The notes: generated by a model from the letters alone, not told the origin. DNA of 64,000 bases from an uncultured Pontibacter sp. (GCF_947495565.1 NZ_CANLZM010000013.1:110075-174074); one strand, 5' to 3'. Numbered from the stretch's first letter, positions 55,943-64,000 are shown. Numbers and translations: made by a program.

Positions 55943-56407
55943 TTAGTTAAGATTTCTCTCAAGCAAACGTTCTATCCAGAAAATCAGGAAGAGGGCAACC
56001 AGGTTTATACCTATAAATTTCTGCCCCAGGTCGGTGCCGATGCTAAAGTGAAAGGAAGACAGTGCCAGCCTGAATTTAAACAGCCAGCCGCCAACCATGT
56101 CTACTCCAACACCAACGCGCAGGCCAGCGACATACTGAAAGCCGTATGCCCCAAACGAAAAGTATAGAACCTGAAAAACCTGGTTCAGGAGTGACAGTTG
56201 TAAACCCCGTTTTGGGTTACGCAGGATAAATCGGCCGCAAAGTATGGAAAACACATACAGCACACCGGCAAACAACCCGAGCCGCAGCACTTGCTGTGTA
56301 ACGGTTACCTCTCCGCTGAACATCACCCAAATAGTAAGGCCAATGCCCAAAAGGCCGCCCAGCATCTGGTAAATGGCAAGCGCTTTAAGCTGATTCTTAG
56401 TGTTCAA
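55943..56407 (-). CDS. Hypothetical membrane protein
   Basis: A 154-residue integral membrane protein with about four helices (IYQMLGGLLGIGLTIWVMF, QQVLRLGLFAGVLYVFSILCG, LNQVFQVLYFSFGAYGFQYVAGL, FIGINLVALFLIFWIERLL). There is a loop with Gly and Val repeats between helices three and four. No family recognised. It lies between the tetR gene and the sirtuin gene, all transcribed on the minus strand, but the gaps are large (123 and 310 bases), so no operon can be claimed. Confidence 0.7.
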   Translation of the reverse strand: MNTKNQLKALAIYQMLGGLLGIGLTIWVMFSGEVTVTQQVLRLGLFAGVLYVFSILCGRFILRNPKRGLQLSLLNQVFQVLYFSFGAYGFQYVAGLRVGVGVDMVGGWLFKFRLALSSFHFSIGTDLGQKFIGINLVALFLIFWIERLLERNLN

Positions 56408-56717
56408 GACTTATTTATACTTTAAAATGCCTGTAGCATTAAACAGTTGTAGCTACAAAAGTTTGGCAAATGTACTAAAAATCTACTTGCTAACAGGTTT
56501 GAGGATGTGATTTAAGACAGGTAGCGGTTTTGATCAGACAAAGAGCAAGGTCAGAAGTATTAATAGCAGCTACTGCTGTTTAAAAGCTTTGTCAGCTGGA
56601 TTTATGATTTAGAGGCTTTAGAAAAGGGATGGCAGCTAATTGGCTATCATTCCGATGCGAGACAATCGCTTATGTTTTGCGGTGCAGAAGTTTTACTTTG
56701 GCTGGTGCAGATCAGCC
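56408..56717. other. 310-base gap without a recognised gene
   Basis: Contains two TATACTT motifs (one next to each flanking gene) and a weak 5-bp stem (GGCTG/CAGCC, 56700-56717) just past the sirtuin stop. No coding frame of good composition and no RNA gene were seen. Confidence 0.5.
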
Positions 56718-57413
56718 TTATTTATACTTTGTTTTCAAAAGCTGCGCGATCTTCATCATGCCGGTGCTGGCTTTTTCCTCATATTGATGCAAGGTTGAGT
56801 GAGCCCGCATACTTGGCAAGTTAGGGTCAACTACAAAAACAGGCACTTCATGCGAAACATAATCCACTAAACCGGCGGCAGGGTACACCACCAGCGAAGT
56901 GCCTACAACCAGAAAAATATCTGCCTCTAAAGTATGCTCAATAGCTTTTTCCATCATAGGCACCGGCTCCCCGAACCAGACGATGTTGGGGCGAAGCTGC
57001 GAGCCGCGTTCACATTTTTCTCCTTTGTTTAGCTCCCAACCTTTAATTGGGTAAACAAGCGTGGGGTCTAGAGTGCTGCGGCTCTCGAACAGCTTGCCGT
57101 GCAGGTGCAGCACATTGGAAGAACCGGCCCGCTCATGCAGGTCATCCACATTCTGAGTGATAATGCGCACATCAAAGTCCTGCTCCAGTTCAGCTAGGGC
57201 CAGGTGCGCTGGGTTGGGTTGAACACTGTGGGCGTTTTTACGGCGCTGGTTGTAAAAATCCAGTACAAGGGCCGGGTTTTTGCGCCAGCCTTCCGGGGTG
57301 GCTACTTCCATTACATCATAGCCTTCCCAAAGCCCGTTGGCATCCCTGAAGGTGGCCACCCCGCTTTCTGCGCTAATCCCTGCGCCAGTTAAAACCACAA
57401 GTTTTTTCATCAC
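56718..57413 (-). CDS. NAD-dependent deacylase of the sirtuin family (CobB/SIRT5-like)
   Basis: A 231-residue class III sirtuin. LTGAGISAESGVATFRDANGLWEG is the NAD-binding loop, ITQNVDDLHERAGSSNVLHLHG holds the catalytic His, and WFGEPVPMM, VVGTSLVVYPAAGL and VDPNLPS follow. Tyr and Arg in DFYNQRR form the YxxR pair typical of desuccinylases such as SIRT5. The four zinc-binding cysteines of most sirtuins are missing: only one Cys is present in the zinc-lobe region (GEKCERGSQ). It should remove acetyl or succinyl groups from lysines in the cytoplasm. The start may be the first or second ATG. Confidence 0.93.
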   Translation of the reverse strand: MMKKLVVLTGAGISAESGVATFRDANGLWEGYDVMEVATPEGWRKNPALVLDFYNQRRKNAHSVQPNPAHLALAELEQDFDVRIITQNVDDLHERAGSSNVLHLHGKLFESRSTLDPTLVYPIKGWELNKGEKCERGSQLRPNIVWFGEPVPMMEKAIEHTLEADIFLVVGTSLVVYPAAGLVDYVSHEVPVFVVDPNLPSMRAHSTLHQYEEKASTGMMKIAQLLKTKYK

Positions 57414-57699
57414 GCTCTTAAATTTTTAACCCAGTTTGGAGACATTCTTATGATTAACGTTATAAGTTTTAGAAGAGCTAAGGTTACAGCTTTTGCAGAA
57501 CTTAGGCAAGCCGGAAAACCATAATTGATGTCTAGCAATTCTTTAATAGCCAGGTATACAGAAGTATGGATTTGCTGCGAACACGAAACCTGGAGAAGTT
57601 AGGTCCAGAATGAAATTGCAAAATCCATTTTAAATAAAATCCTGCTCTACAGATACTAGAGTTGCTTTTAGGGTAGTATATTCGCTAAATTTTATAAGA

Positions 57700-58908
57700 A
57701 TGATAAAGAGGAGCGAGCGCCTTAACAATGTGTCTTACGACCTGTGCGGGCCTTTGTACGAGAAAGCGAAAGAACTGGAGCTGGAGGGGCACCGCATTAC
57801 AAAGCTCAACATCGGAAATCCGGCCCCTTTTGGGTTTGAAGCACCTAAGGAAGTGGTGCAGCATGTTATCCGCAACTTTGCTAACGCCCAAGGGTATTCT
57901 GACCATAAAGGGTTGTTCAGCGCCAGACATGCTGTGAAACGCTATTATAGGGAGAAAGGGATTGCTAACATTAGTGAGGAGGATGTATACTTAGGTAACG
58001 GGCTGAGCGAGCTGATTATGCATGCTGTAGAGGCACTGCTGAATGCCGGGGATGAGGTGCTTGTGCCATCCCCGGATTATCCTTTATGGACGGCGGCGGT
58101 ACGTTTTGCCGGAGGAAAGGCCGTGCACTACCACTGCGACGAAGAGGCCAACTGGTTTCCGGATGTACAGGATATCAAACGTAAAATTACAGACCGCACG
58201 CGTGCACTTGTACTCATAAATCCTAACAACCCAACAGGTGCGGTTTACTCAAAGGAAGTGCTGCAGGAGCTGGTGCAACTGGCAGAAGCGGAAAATCTGG
58301 TTATTTTTTCGGATGAGATTTACGATAAGATACTTTATAACGACACAGCTTTCACCTCAACAGCTACTTTATCTGAGTCAGTACTTTTTGTCACGTTCAG
58401 CGGCTTGTCCAAGAATTACTTGGCGGCAGGCTTCAGGGCGGGGTGGATGCTGGTGAGTGGTGCCAAGCATAAGGCGCAGGAGTACATATGTGGGCTGAAC
58501 ATCCTGGCTAGCTTGCGCGTGTGCAGCAATGTGCCAGCTCAGTTTGCCATTGAGGCCGCGCTAAACGGGCAGCACAACATTTTTGAACTGACAAAACCTA
58601 CCGGCAGGCTGGGCATACAGCGGGAAATATGCTATGAGAAACTAACAACCATACCGGGCATCACATGTGTAAAGCCAAACGGTGCTTTTTATATGTTTCC
58701 GAAACTTGACATGAAACAGTATAACCTAGCCAGTGATCAGCAGTTAGCGTTAGGTTTACTTTCGGAGCAGCACGTGCTGCTGGTGCCGGGTTCTGGGTTT
58801 AATTATCCGTACCACGACCACTTTAGAGTAGTGTACTTACCGGCGCCCGAAGAGCTGAGCCAAACAATGGACAGGCTGCAAACCTTCTTTAAAAACCATC
58901 AGCAGTAA
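57700..58908 (+). CDS. alaA: Glutamate-pyruvate aminotransferase (AlaA-like)
   Basis: A 402-residue PLP enzyme of fold type I. It follows E. coli AlaA (YfbQ) closely from memory: LNNVSYDLCGPLYEKAKELELEGHRITKLNIGNPAPFGFEAP at the start, AQGYSDHKGLFSARHAV, VLVPSPDYPLWTAAV, and the PLP-lysine in FSGLSKNYLAAGFRAGW. It makes alanine from pyruvate and glutamate. A box TATATTCG, one base off the -7 consensus, lies about 20 bases before the ATG. Single gene, terminated by a long hairpin. Confidence in the aminotransferase is high; AlaA is the most likely specificity. Confidence 0.93.
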   Translation: MIKRSERLNNVSYDLCGPLYEKAKELELEGHRITKLNIGNPAPFGFEAPKEVVQHVIRNFANAQGYSDHKGLFSARHAVKRYYREKGIANISEEDVYLGNGLSELIMHAVEALLNAGDEVLVPSPDYPLWTAAVRFAGGKAVHYHCDEEANWFPDVQDIKRKITDRTRALVLINPNNPTGAVYSKEVLQELVQLAEAENLVIFSDEIYDKILYNDTAFTSTATLSESVLFVTFSGLSKNYLAAGFRAGWMLVSGAKHKAQEYICGLNILASLRVCSNVPAQFAIEAALNGQHNIFELTKPTGRLGIQREICYEKLTTIPGITCVKPNGAFYMFPKLDMKQYNLASDQQLALGLLSEQHVLLVPGSGFNYPYHDHFRVVYLPAPEELSQTMDRLQTFFKNHQQ

Positions 58909-58923
58909 AACCGAAAACTAAGA

Positions 58924-58971
58924 ACAAGCCAAAGCCGCAACGGATTTCTGCTGCGGCTTTGGCTTGTTTTA
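58924..58971. terminator. Bidirectional terminator
   Basis: A 16-bp perfect stem (58924-58939 with 58952-58967, core AAGCCAAAGCCGCA) with T4, between the convergent alaA and M2 peptidase genes. Confidence 0.88.
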
Positions 58972-58983
58972 AATCAATTTAAC

Positions 58984-60813
58984 TTATAAAGTATACTTGC
59001 GGCCTTTGTTTTGCTCCTGCAGGTAATCCATTAGCGGCTGGAAGTAATCTACCATGGCGCGGGCGCTCAGCTCTTCGCCGGTCTTCTCTTTCAGCATCTG
59101 GCGCCAGTCAGCAGAGGCTCCCGGATACATGATATCACGCAGGAAGCTGCCCACCTCTTTACTGCCGTAGTAGTTCGTGGCGTGCGGGTCCTGCTTCAGG
59201 ATGTTCTTGGCGATGTGGTCGTGCAGTTGGAACAGTATAACATAGCTCATGGCGTAGTCATAGTACTGGGCGGCATCATCATTGATGTGAGTTTTAGTGG
59301 CGGCATCCAGGTAGTTCTCACCACGGTTTGAGGGCGGCACTATACCCTGATACTTTTTAGTAAGCTCCCACCAACGCTTGTTCAATTGGTCAGCAGGAAG
59401 GTCTTTAGCATAAAAATCATGTTCCCACTCGCTCATTACGCCGGATGAGAAAGGAATGAACACAACATAGCTCAGCGCTTCCTTCAGCAGTGTCTGCACA
59501 TCATCGGTTTTGGTGTTTTTATCGATCAGGTTAAGCTCCGCTAGGAACGGTTTCTGCATCGCTGCCAAACCCAGCAAGGAGCCAACTGCTTCGTGGTACG
59601 CTCGGTTAGCCCCGCCTCGCAACAGCACAGGCACATCAGGGTTGGTGTAAGTCATGTAATAATAAATGTGGCCCAGCTCGTGATGCGTCGTCTCATACCA
59701 CTCTGCATTTGGCTCCACACTCATCAGGCAGCGCACATCGTCCTGCAGGTTCATGTGCCAGGCCGAGGCGTGGTTGTTCTTTTTATAATTTGCATCTGCC
59801 GGCAGCGGGTACAGGCTCGACTTGGTGTAGAACGTCTGCGGCAGCTCCGGAAAGCCCATGCTGGTGTAGAAGCGCTCGGCCTGCTTTACCTGCCACTCCG
59901 CGCCTTTGGGGTGCAGGGCGGCGTCAAGGTCAATACCTTCCACGTTTACCATGGCGCTCCAGTCCTGGCCCCAGCGGTTCGGAACCCAATGGGCCGGCAA
60001 ATAATCCGGCACCTCTTTTACGCCATACTTCTTAGCCAGCTCATAACGGGCATAGGTGTGCAACTCGCTGTAAAGCGGACGCAGCTCCTGGTTTATCTGC
60101 TGCATCAGGTTCATCATCTCTCCGCGCGTCATCCCGTAATCGGAGGCTTGGTAAGTGAAGTAATCATCGTAGCCAAGGCTCTGCACTGTTTTGTTGCGCA
60201 GCTGTCGCAGGTCCAGGAGCCCTTCTTTCAAGTTAGGGCCAACCTCTTTGCTGGCATTCCAGGCATCCAACCGCTTTCTAATATCGGTTTCAGATTTCAG
60301 GATGTTGTCGATATCATTGGTGCTAACCGATTTCTCATAGATGCGGTAATCAAAACCGTACAGCTTTTCAGTTTGCTCAGTTTCTGCCTTGATTCGGGCT
60401 TTCACCACATCCGGGATGATCTGAGGGTTGTTGGCGCCGGCGTAAAGTATGGCGTCAAACTGTTTTACCTGCAGCGGGGTCAGCTGGTCTTTTTTATCCA
60501 GCATGTTACGGGCCATTTCGATATTTTCTGCACTTCCGCTAAAGGCAGCAAAGGCCTCGTTGGCCCGGCGCGTGGCAGCGGCATTGGTGGTATCGCCTTC
60601 TACAATCTTGGTATTAGAAGTCCATTCAGCCTCAGCAGATTTTGTGTAAAGCTGCTGATAAGTTTGGGAGTACTGGTCCAGAAAAGCCTGTGCCTCCTCC
60701 TGTGCTTCTGTCATTTCTACGGTCTGCTCTGTACCCGCTGTTTCCGACTTTTGGCTAGAGCAGGAGGAGAGGAGCACGGCGGCGGTGAGGCCGGTAAAGA
60801 TTAGTTTTTTCAT
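58984..60813 (-). CDS. M2 family metallopeptidase (ACE-like), lipoprotein
   Basis: A 609-residue peptidyl-dipeptidase of the ACE family. MKKLIFTGLTAAVLLSSC is a lipoprotein signal (lipobox Cys18). The zinc motif HHELGHIYYYM (near residue 375) supplies the two His ligands, and the downstream Glu ligand lies in NRAYHEAVGSLLGLAA. RVQLPPSNRGENYLDAATKTH-type elements follow (the chloride and substrate region). Members remove C-terminal dipeptides; in bacteria they probably process peptides in the periplasm. A near-consensus -7 box TATCTTAG is on the minus strand at 60837-60844, about 24 bases from the ATG. A 403-codon frame on the opposite strand is a shadow. Confidence 0.96.
   Translation of the reverse strand: MKKLIFTGLTAAVLLSSCSSQKSETAGTEQTVEMTEAQEEAQAFLDQYSQTYQQLYTKSAEAEWTSNTKIVEGDTTNAAATRRANEAFAAFSGSAENIEMARNMLDKKDQLTPLQVKQFDAILYAGANNPQIIPDVVKARIKAETEQTEKLYGFDYRIYEKSVSTNDIDNILKSETDIRKRLDAWNASKEVGPNLKEGLLDLRQLRNKTVQSLGYDDYFTYQASDYGMTRGEMMNLMQQINQELRPLYSELHTYARYELAKKYGVKEVPDYLPAHWVPNRWGQDWSAMVNVEGIDLDAALHPKGAEWQVKQAERFYTSMGFPELPQTFYTKSSLYPLPADANYKKNNHASAWHMNLQDDVRCLMSVEPNAEWYETTHHELGHIYYYMTYTNPDVPVLLRGGANRAYHEAVGSLLGLAAMQKPFLAELNLIDKNTKTDDVQTLLKEALSYVVFIPFSSGVMSEWEHDFYAKDLPADQLNKRWWELTKKYQGIVPPSNRGENYLDAATKTHINDDAAQYYDYAMSYVILFQLHDHIAKNILKQDPHATNYYGSKEVGSFLRDIMYPGASADWRQMLKEKTGEELSARAMVDYFQPLMDYLQEQNKGRKYTL
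58989..58998. repeat. AAGTATACTT palindrome, copy 3
   Basis: Same 10-mer, at the 3' end of the M2 peptidase gene. Confidence 0.9.
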
Positions 60814-60957
60814 GGATTAGGTTTGCGGTTATCTGACTAAGATACTATAGAAGACAAGTATAAACAAGCCTTATAAGCATTCTGTCGACTGAGGAATGTT
60901 ACCTGAAACTGTAAGCAGGGACTAAAGCTATCGACTGTTTGAATTTAATTTAACCAG

Positions 60958-60984
60958 AAACGGCACCCATCGGTGCCGTTTTTG
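60958..60984 (-). terminator. Terminator after rmuC
   Basis: A 10-bp perfect stem (AAACGGCACC, 60958-60967, with GGTGCCGTTT, 60972-60981) around a 4-base loop, about 30 bases past the rmuC stop and also upstream of the M2 peptidase promoter region. Confidence 0.8.
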
Positions 60985-61012
60985 ATACTTCTTAATAAGA
61001 TTGCTAATCTAG

Positions 61013-62341
61013 CTAGCTGTTCTCCTCTTCCGGCAGCTGCGCCTCCTGAAGCAGGTTATTGTCTATCGTTTTGCTGGTTTTTGCGCCTAACTCGCGCAGT
61101 ATTTCTACCCTACGGATGAGGTTGCCGCGGCCTTCGGTAAGTTTATTCATGGCTGCATTATAGGAGCTTTGGCTGCTTTCTAGGTGTTTGCCTATCGTTT
61201 TCAGGTCATCTACAAAGCCCACGAACTTATCATACAGCTTGCCGCTTTCATCGGCTATTTTCAGCACGTTTCGTTTCTGGTCTTCCTGTCGCCACACACC
61301 CGCTACTGTGCGCAGCGTGGCTAAAAGGGTAGAGGTTGTCACCAGCACTATATTTTTATCAAAAGCATCGGTAAACAGGGCGTGGTCGTGCTGCACAGCC
61401 AGGTTAAAGGCTGGCTCAATGGGAATGTACATCAACACGAAATCCGGGGAGTTGATGCCAGTAAGGCGATGGTAGCTTTTGCGGCCAAGATCTGAGAAGT
61501 GGGTGCGCACCGAGTTTATATGGCCGCGCAAGTATACTTCCTGCTGGTTCTCGTCCTCGCAGCTGCAGTATGCCTCATACGCCACCAACGACATCTTTGA
61601 GTCGATAATCAGGTGCTTGCCCTCAGGAAGGCGCACAATTACGTCCGGGCGGTATACTTGCTTCTCATCGTTCTGACGAACTTCCTCACGCTCATAATGT
61701 ACGCCTTTGCGCAGCCCTGATTTCTCCAGCAGACTTTCCAGCAGGTACTCGCCCCAGTTGCCCTGCGTTTTGCTCTCGCCTTTCAGCGCTCTGGTTAGGT
61801 TCACGGCATCCTGGCTCATCTGTTGGTTTAGCGAAGCCAGCTGCGTGATCTGCTCTTTTAGTGAAATGCTGTCTTTTAGCGTTTTCTCATAAGTTTGCTC
61901 TACTTTTACTTCAAACTCTTTGATGCGCTCTTTCAGCGGAGAGAGAATACGCTCCAGGTTCTCGGACGAGGCTTTGTTGAAGTGCTCAGCATTAGACATG
62001 AGCACCTGGTTGGAGATGCTCTGGAACTGCTGCAGGAATTTCTCGCGCAGCTGCTCCAGCTCACGGCCTTGTTCCTGCAGGCGTGTTTTCAGGTGCTCAT
62101 AGTCAGTTTCGGTTTTGGTGAGGGCGTTGGTCAGGTCCAGCGTTTCAGACTGCGCCTCCCGTAGCTGAGACTTAAGCTGCTGCATCTCCTCGCTTTTTTG
62201 CTTGGCCTGCGCCTCCAGCACGCCCTGGGTAATGGCAGCTTGTTTAGCGGTTTGCTCTAAAGCGCTCATTTTACCTTTCAGCGCCAGAAAAGCCACTACC
62301 AATCCTCCCAAAAATGCTGCTAATCCTACGATAATCTCCAT
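61013..62341 (-). CDS. rmuC: DNA recombination protein RmuC
   Basis: A 442-residue protein. One N-terminal membrane helix (MEIIVGLAAFLGGLVVAFLAL) is followed by a long coiled coil (about 25-190, rich in Gln and Glu), then the RmuC nuclease-like domain (GNWGEYLLESLLEKSGLRKGVHYERE, RPDVIVRLPEGKHLIIDSKMS, with the PD-DxK pattern Asp...Asp-Ser-Lys). E. coli RmuC limits inversions at short repeats. The domain keeps the Asp and Lys of the catalytic site. A box TACCTTTA on the minus strand at 62346-62353, one base off consensus, sits 4 bases before the ATG. Single gene. Confidence 0.95.
   Translation of the reverse strand: MEIIVGLAAFLGGLVVAFLALKGKMSALEQTAKQAAITQGVLEAQAKQKSEEMQQLKSQLREAQSETLDLTNALTKTETDYEHLKTRLQEQGRELEQLREKFLQQFQSISNQVLMSNAEHFNKASSENLERILSPLKERIKEFEVKVEQTYEKTLKDSISLKEQITQLASLNQQMSQDAVNLTRALKGESKTQGNWGEYLLESLLEKSGLRKGVHYEREEVRQNDEKQVYRPDVIVRLPEGKHLIIDSKMSLVAYEAYCSCEDENQQEVYLRGHINSVRTHFSDLGRKSYHRLTGINSPDFVLMYIPIEPAFNLAVQHDHALFTDAFDKNIVLVTTSTLLATLRTVAGVWRQEDQKRNVLKIADESGKLYDKFVGFVDDLKTIGKHLESSQSSYNAAMNKLTEGRGNLIRRVEILRELGAKTSKTIDNNLLQEAQLPEEENS
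61530..61539. repeat. AAGTATACTT palindrome, copy 4
   Basis: Same 10-mer, inside rmuC. Confidence 0.9.
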
Positions 62342-62422
62342 AGGGTAAAGGTAAAGTTTTTTAGTATGGCAGCAAACCGTTTTGCTAATGAAATTAGTTT
62401 AGCTTGCTTTGCCTTCTGTAGC

Positions 62423-62432
62423 AAGTATACTT
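62423..62432. repeat. AAGTATACTT palindrome, copy 5
   Basis: Same 10-mer, in the gap between dbpA and rmuC. Confidence 0.9.
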
Positions 62433-62482
62433 CTGCAAAGCTTGTGGTTTAAGTTTGATTTAATTGATCGGGCACATCAAAC

Positions 62483-63859
62483 TTACCTTACATAGCTCAC
62501 CTTATACTTTTTACCTTTGATTTTAGCGCTGTTCAGCTTTTCTACAGCCTGTTTGGCGGCGTAATTTGGCACGGCCACAAAGCTGTGGTGATCCTGAATT
62601 TCTATTTTGCCGATTTCAGCTACGTTCAGGCCAACTTCAGCAATCAGTGCGCCCACAATATCGCGTGGACTAAGTTTGCCTTTGCGCCCGCCGCTAATGT
62701 GTAGCGTGGTAAGCGCAGGCGTTGTCGGGGCCGCCGGTTTGGCTGGCTTATTTAGCTGCTGCAGCTCCAGCCATTTGTTTACCTGTACTTCGGGCCACTG
62801 CGCTAGCTTTTGCTCTTCCCGCGTGTTAAGCAAGGTATAAACCATTCCTGATTTACCGGCTCTGCCGGTGCGGCCGCTGCGGTGCAGGTAAGCATCCTGA
62901 TGCTGCGGTAACTCATAGTGCACTATCTGCTGCAGTACATCAATGTCGAGGCCGCGTGCGGCAAGGTCTGTGGCTACAAGTATGGCGGTGGTGCCGTTTC
63001 GGAAAAGTGTCATGGTTTTGTCGCGCTCCCGCTGCTCCAGCTTTCCGTGCAGTGGTTTGGCAGAGAAGCCATGGTCTTGCAGGTGCTGCGCCACTTCTTC
63101 GGTGGTGAGGCGGGCATTTACGAAAACAACCGTTCCTGCTGTATCTATGCTTTGCAGCAACTGTACCAGCCCGAGCCTTTTTTGCGCGTCCTGCAGCTTA
63201 ACCCCGAAATACTGAATCCGGTCTGGTACGGCAGAGGCGGTGGCTTGCACAAATTTCGGGTCCTGCAGCGAATTGGCGATCAGCTGTTTTACGTTTTCCT
63301 CCATGGTGGCGGAGAAAAGGATTGTCTGGCGTTTAGCAGGCAATGCCGTTAGCAGCTGGTCCAACTCTTCTTCAAAGTCCATCTCCAGAAGCTTATCCGC
63401 CTCATCTAAAACAACTTTGGTAGCCATACTTAAATTTAAGGTTCTGCGGCTAAGGTGATCTGTCAGGCGACCGGGCGTGCCGACTAATACCTGTGGCGGG
63501 TGCTCCAGCGATCCTTCTTCCAGACGGAAGGAATGGCCTCCGTAAAAAGCGCTTATCTTTAAATTCGGAACAAAGCGGGCATACTGCTTTAGCTCCTGGC
63601 GCACCTGCACGGCAAGCTCACGGGTAGGAACCACAATCAGGGCCTGCACCTGCTGCACATCCGGATTTATATTTTGGAGTAGCGCCAGGCCGAACGCGGC
63701 AGTTTTACCGCTACCGGTTTCTGCTTGCCCCGCCACATCGTGCCCCTGCAGCAGCAAAGGAATGGCTTGCTCCTGTATGGGAGTTGGAGAAGTATATTGC
63801 AGTGCCTGCAGCCCCTGAAGCAGGGAGGACTTAAGTTTCAGTTGCTCGAAAGTAGCCAT
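62483..63859 (-). CDS. dbpA: ATP-dependent RNA helicase DbpA
   Basis: A 458-residue DEAD-box protein. TPIQEQAIPLLLQGHDVAGQAETGSGKTAAFGL covers the Q-side and motif I; then LDEADKLLEMDFEEELDQLL (motif II DEAD), LFSATMEEN (motif III) and YLHRSGRTGRAGKSG (motif VI). The C-terminal RNA-binding domain (THIS-type LHISGGRKGKLSPRDIVGALIAEVGLNVAEIGKIEI) ends KIKGKKYKVSYVR, the same layout as E. coli DbpA, which binds hairpin 92 of 23S rRNA during large-subunit assembly. The ATG at 63859 (MATFEQLKLKSSLL) is chosen because the longer frame would open with TTG inside an exact -7 box at 63881-63888. Confidence 0.95.
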   Translation of the reverse strand: MATFEQLKLKSSLLQGLQALQYTSPTPIQEQAIPLLLQGHDVAGQAETGSGKTAAFGLALLQNINPDVQQVQALIVVPTRELAVQVRQELKQYARFVPNLKISAFYGGHSFRLEEGSLEHPPQVLVGTPGRLTDHLSRRTLNLSMATKVVLDEADKLLEMDFEEELDQLLTALPAKRQTILFSATMEENVKQLIANSLQDPKFVQATASAVPDRIQYFGVKLQDAQKRLGLVQLLQSIDTAGTVVFVNARLTTEEVAQHLQDHGFSAKPLHGKLEQRERDKTMTLFRNGTTAILVATDLAARGLDIDVLQQIVHYELPQHQDAYLHRSGRTGRAGKSGMVYTLLNTREEQKLAQWPEVQVNKWLELQQLNKPAKPAAPTTPALTTLHISGGRKGKLSPRDIVGALIAEVGLNVAEIGKIEIQDHHSFVAVPNYAAKQAVEKLNSAKIKGKKYKVSYVR

Positions 63860-63880
63860 GGTTTGGTAGTTCGTAAGTTG

Positions 63881-63888
63881 CAAAGGTA
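63881..63888 (-). promoter_or_regulatory. Exact -7 box of dbpA
   Basis: TACCTTTG on the minus strand, 22 bases before the ATG at 63859. This decides the start against the TTG at 63883. Confidence 0.55.
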
Positions 63889-64000
63889 CAGCAATTATAC
63901 TTCATCATTTTTTATTGTGATGACTTAGAGGCTGTTTTGATTTGATTGAATAAAAAAGCAGGTGCCGGTTGTTCAGGTAAGAAAAGTTTGCAGACTTATG

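Larger units (their letters stand above)
711..63902. repeat. Dispersed heptamer AAGTATA / TATACTT throughout the window
   Basis: By hand I count about 70 plus-strand AAGTATA and about 53 TATACTT, spread over the whole window with both orientations mixed. About 50 AAGTATG or CATACTT copies also occur. Random expectation for one heptamer on both strands at this composition is near 10. Copies lie inside genes in more than one frame, in gaps and in terminator loops. First and last copies are at 711 and 63896. The count is approximate. Confidence 0.85.

Noticed and set aside
59593..60804. 403-codon open frame on the plus strand
   Set aside because: Antisense to the M2 peptidase, which has a lipoprotein signal and an HELGH zinc motif. 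The antisense translation has no recognisable domain and the composition of a shadow frame.
1..64000. CRISPR arrays, tRNAs, rRNAs, insertion sequences
   Set aside because: Looked for regularly spaced repeats, cloverleaf and CCA ends, and transposase-like frames with terminal repeats; none found by eye.

Overview
The window looks like a chromosomal segment of a Bacteroidota bacterium, most likely the Cytophagales family Hymenobacteraceae (Pontibacter or a relative). The evidence is a type III glutamine synthetase, the long three-domain form of IspG, a SusC-type TonB-dependent receptor, a Bacteroidetes-type leucyl-tRNA synthetase, AddAB-like recombination enzymes, carotenoid-type oxidoreductases, and TAnnTTTG (-7 box) promoters in front of several genes. 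GC content is about 48-50% by eye. I see no rRNA, tRNA, CRISPR array, insertion sequence or phage module. The region reads as ordinary core and near-core chromosome.

Layout. 0-7.3 kb: end of glutamine synthetase III, a small membrane protein, ispG, a 55-aa protein with a YjbR protein, a MarR regulator, and a two-gene unit of a tandem universal stress protein and a cation/proton antiporter with an RCK domain. 7.4-18.2 kb: leuS, a DsbA-family protein, DUF1003, a CrtA-like oxygenase, a PPOX-fold protein, ACP hydrolase, a Tat-exported Gfo/Idh/MocA oxidoreductase, SlyD and an SMUBP2-type helicase. 18.3-30.1 kb: a coiled-coil protein downstream of an MMPL-type RND exporter, thyA, a metallo-beta-lactamase-fold enzyme, an orphan SusC-like receptor, an SDR, an aminotransferase class IV enzyme, lipoprotein MsrA, a holin-like membrane protein and a second Gfo/Idh/MocA oxidoreductase. 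30.3-38.1 kb: AddB-like nuclease, a VOC protein, AddA-like helicase and an unrecognised 178-aa protein. 38.1-49.2 kb: an AT-rich leader region and DEAD-box helicase, an unknown protein, a DUF2383 protein, a BaiN/YhiN flavoprotein, a YeeZ-like protein, a CrtD-like desaturase, a secreted NucA-type nuclease facing its NuiA-type inhibitor, and a DECR-like reductase. 49.3-55.8 kb: a TetR-tolC-acrA-acrB type efflux locus. 55.9-64 kb: a small membrane protein, a sirtuin, alaA, a lipoprotein M2 peptidase, rmuC and dbpA.

Genes mostly form short units separated by strong hairpin terminators, many of them bidirectional between convergent genes. Functional groupings that the layout supports are the efflux operon with its regulator, the AddAB pair, the UspA-antiporter pair, and the nuclease-inhibitor pair.

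The most unusual signal is not a gene. The heptamer AAGTATA (and its complement TATACTT) occurs about 120 times by my hand count, where roughly 10 are expected by chance. It lies in both orientations, inside genes in more than one frame, in intergenic DNA and even in terminator loops. The related AAGTATG adds about 50 more. The palindrome AAGTATACTT, in which two copies overlap head to head, occurs five times. I know of no description of such a motif in this lineage.
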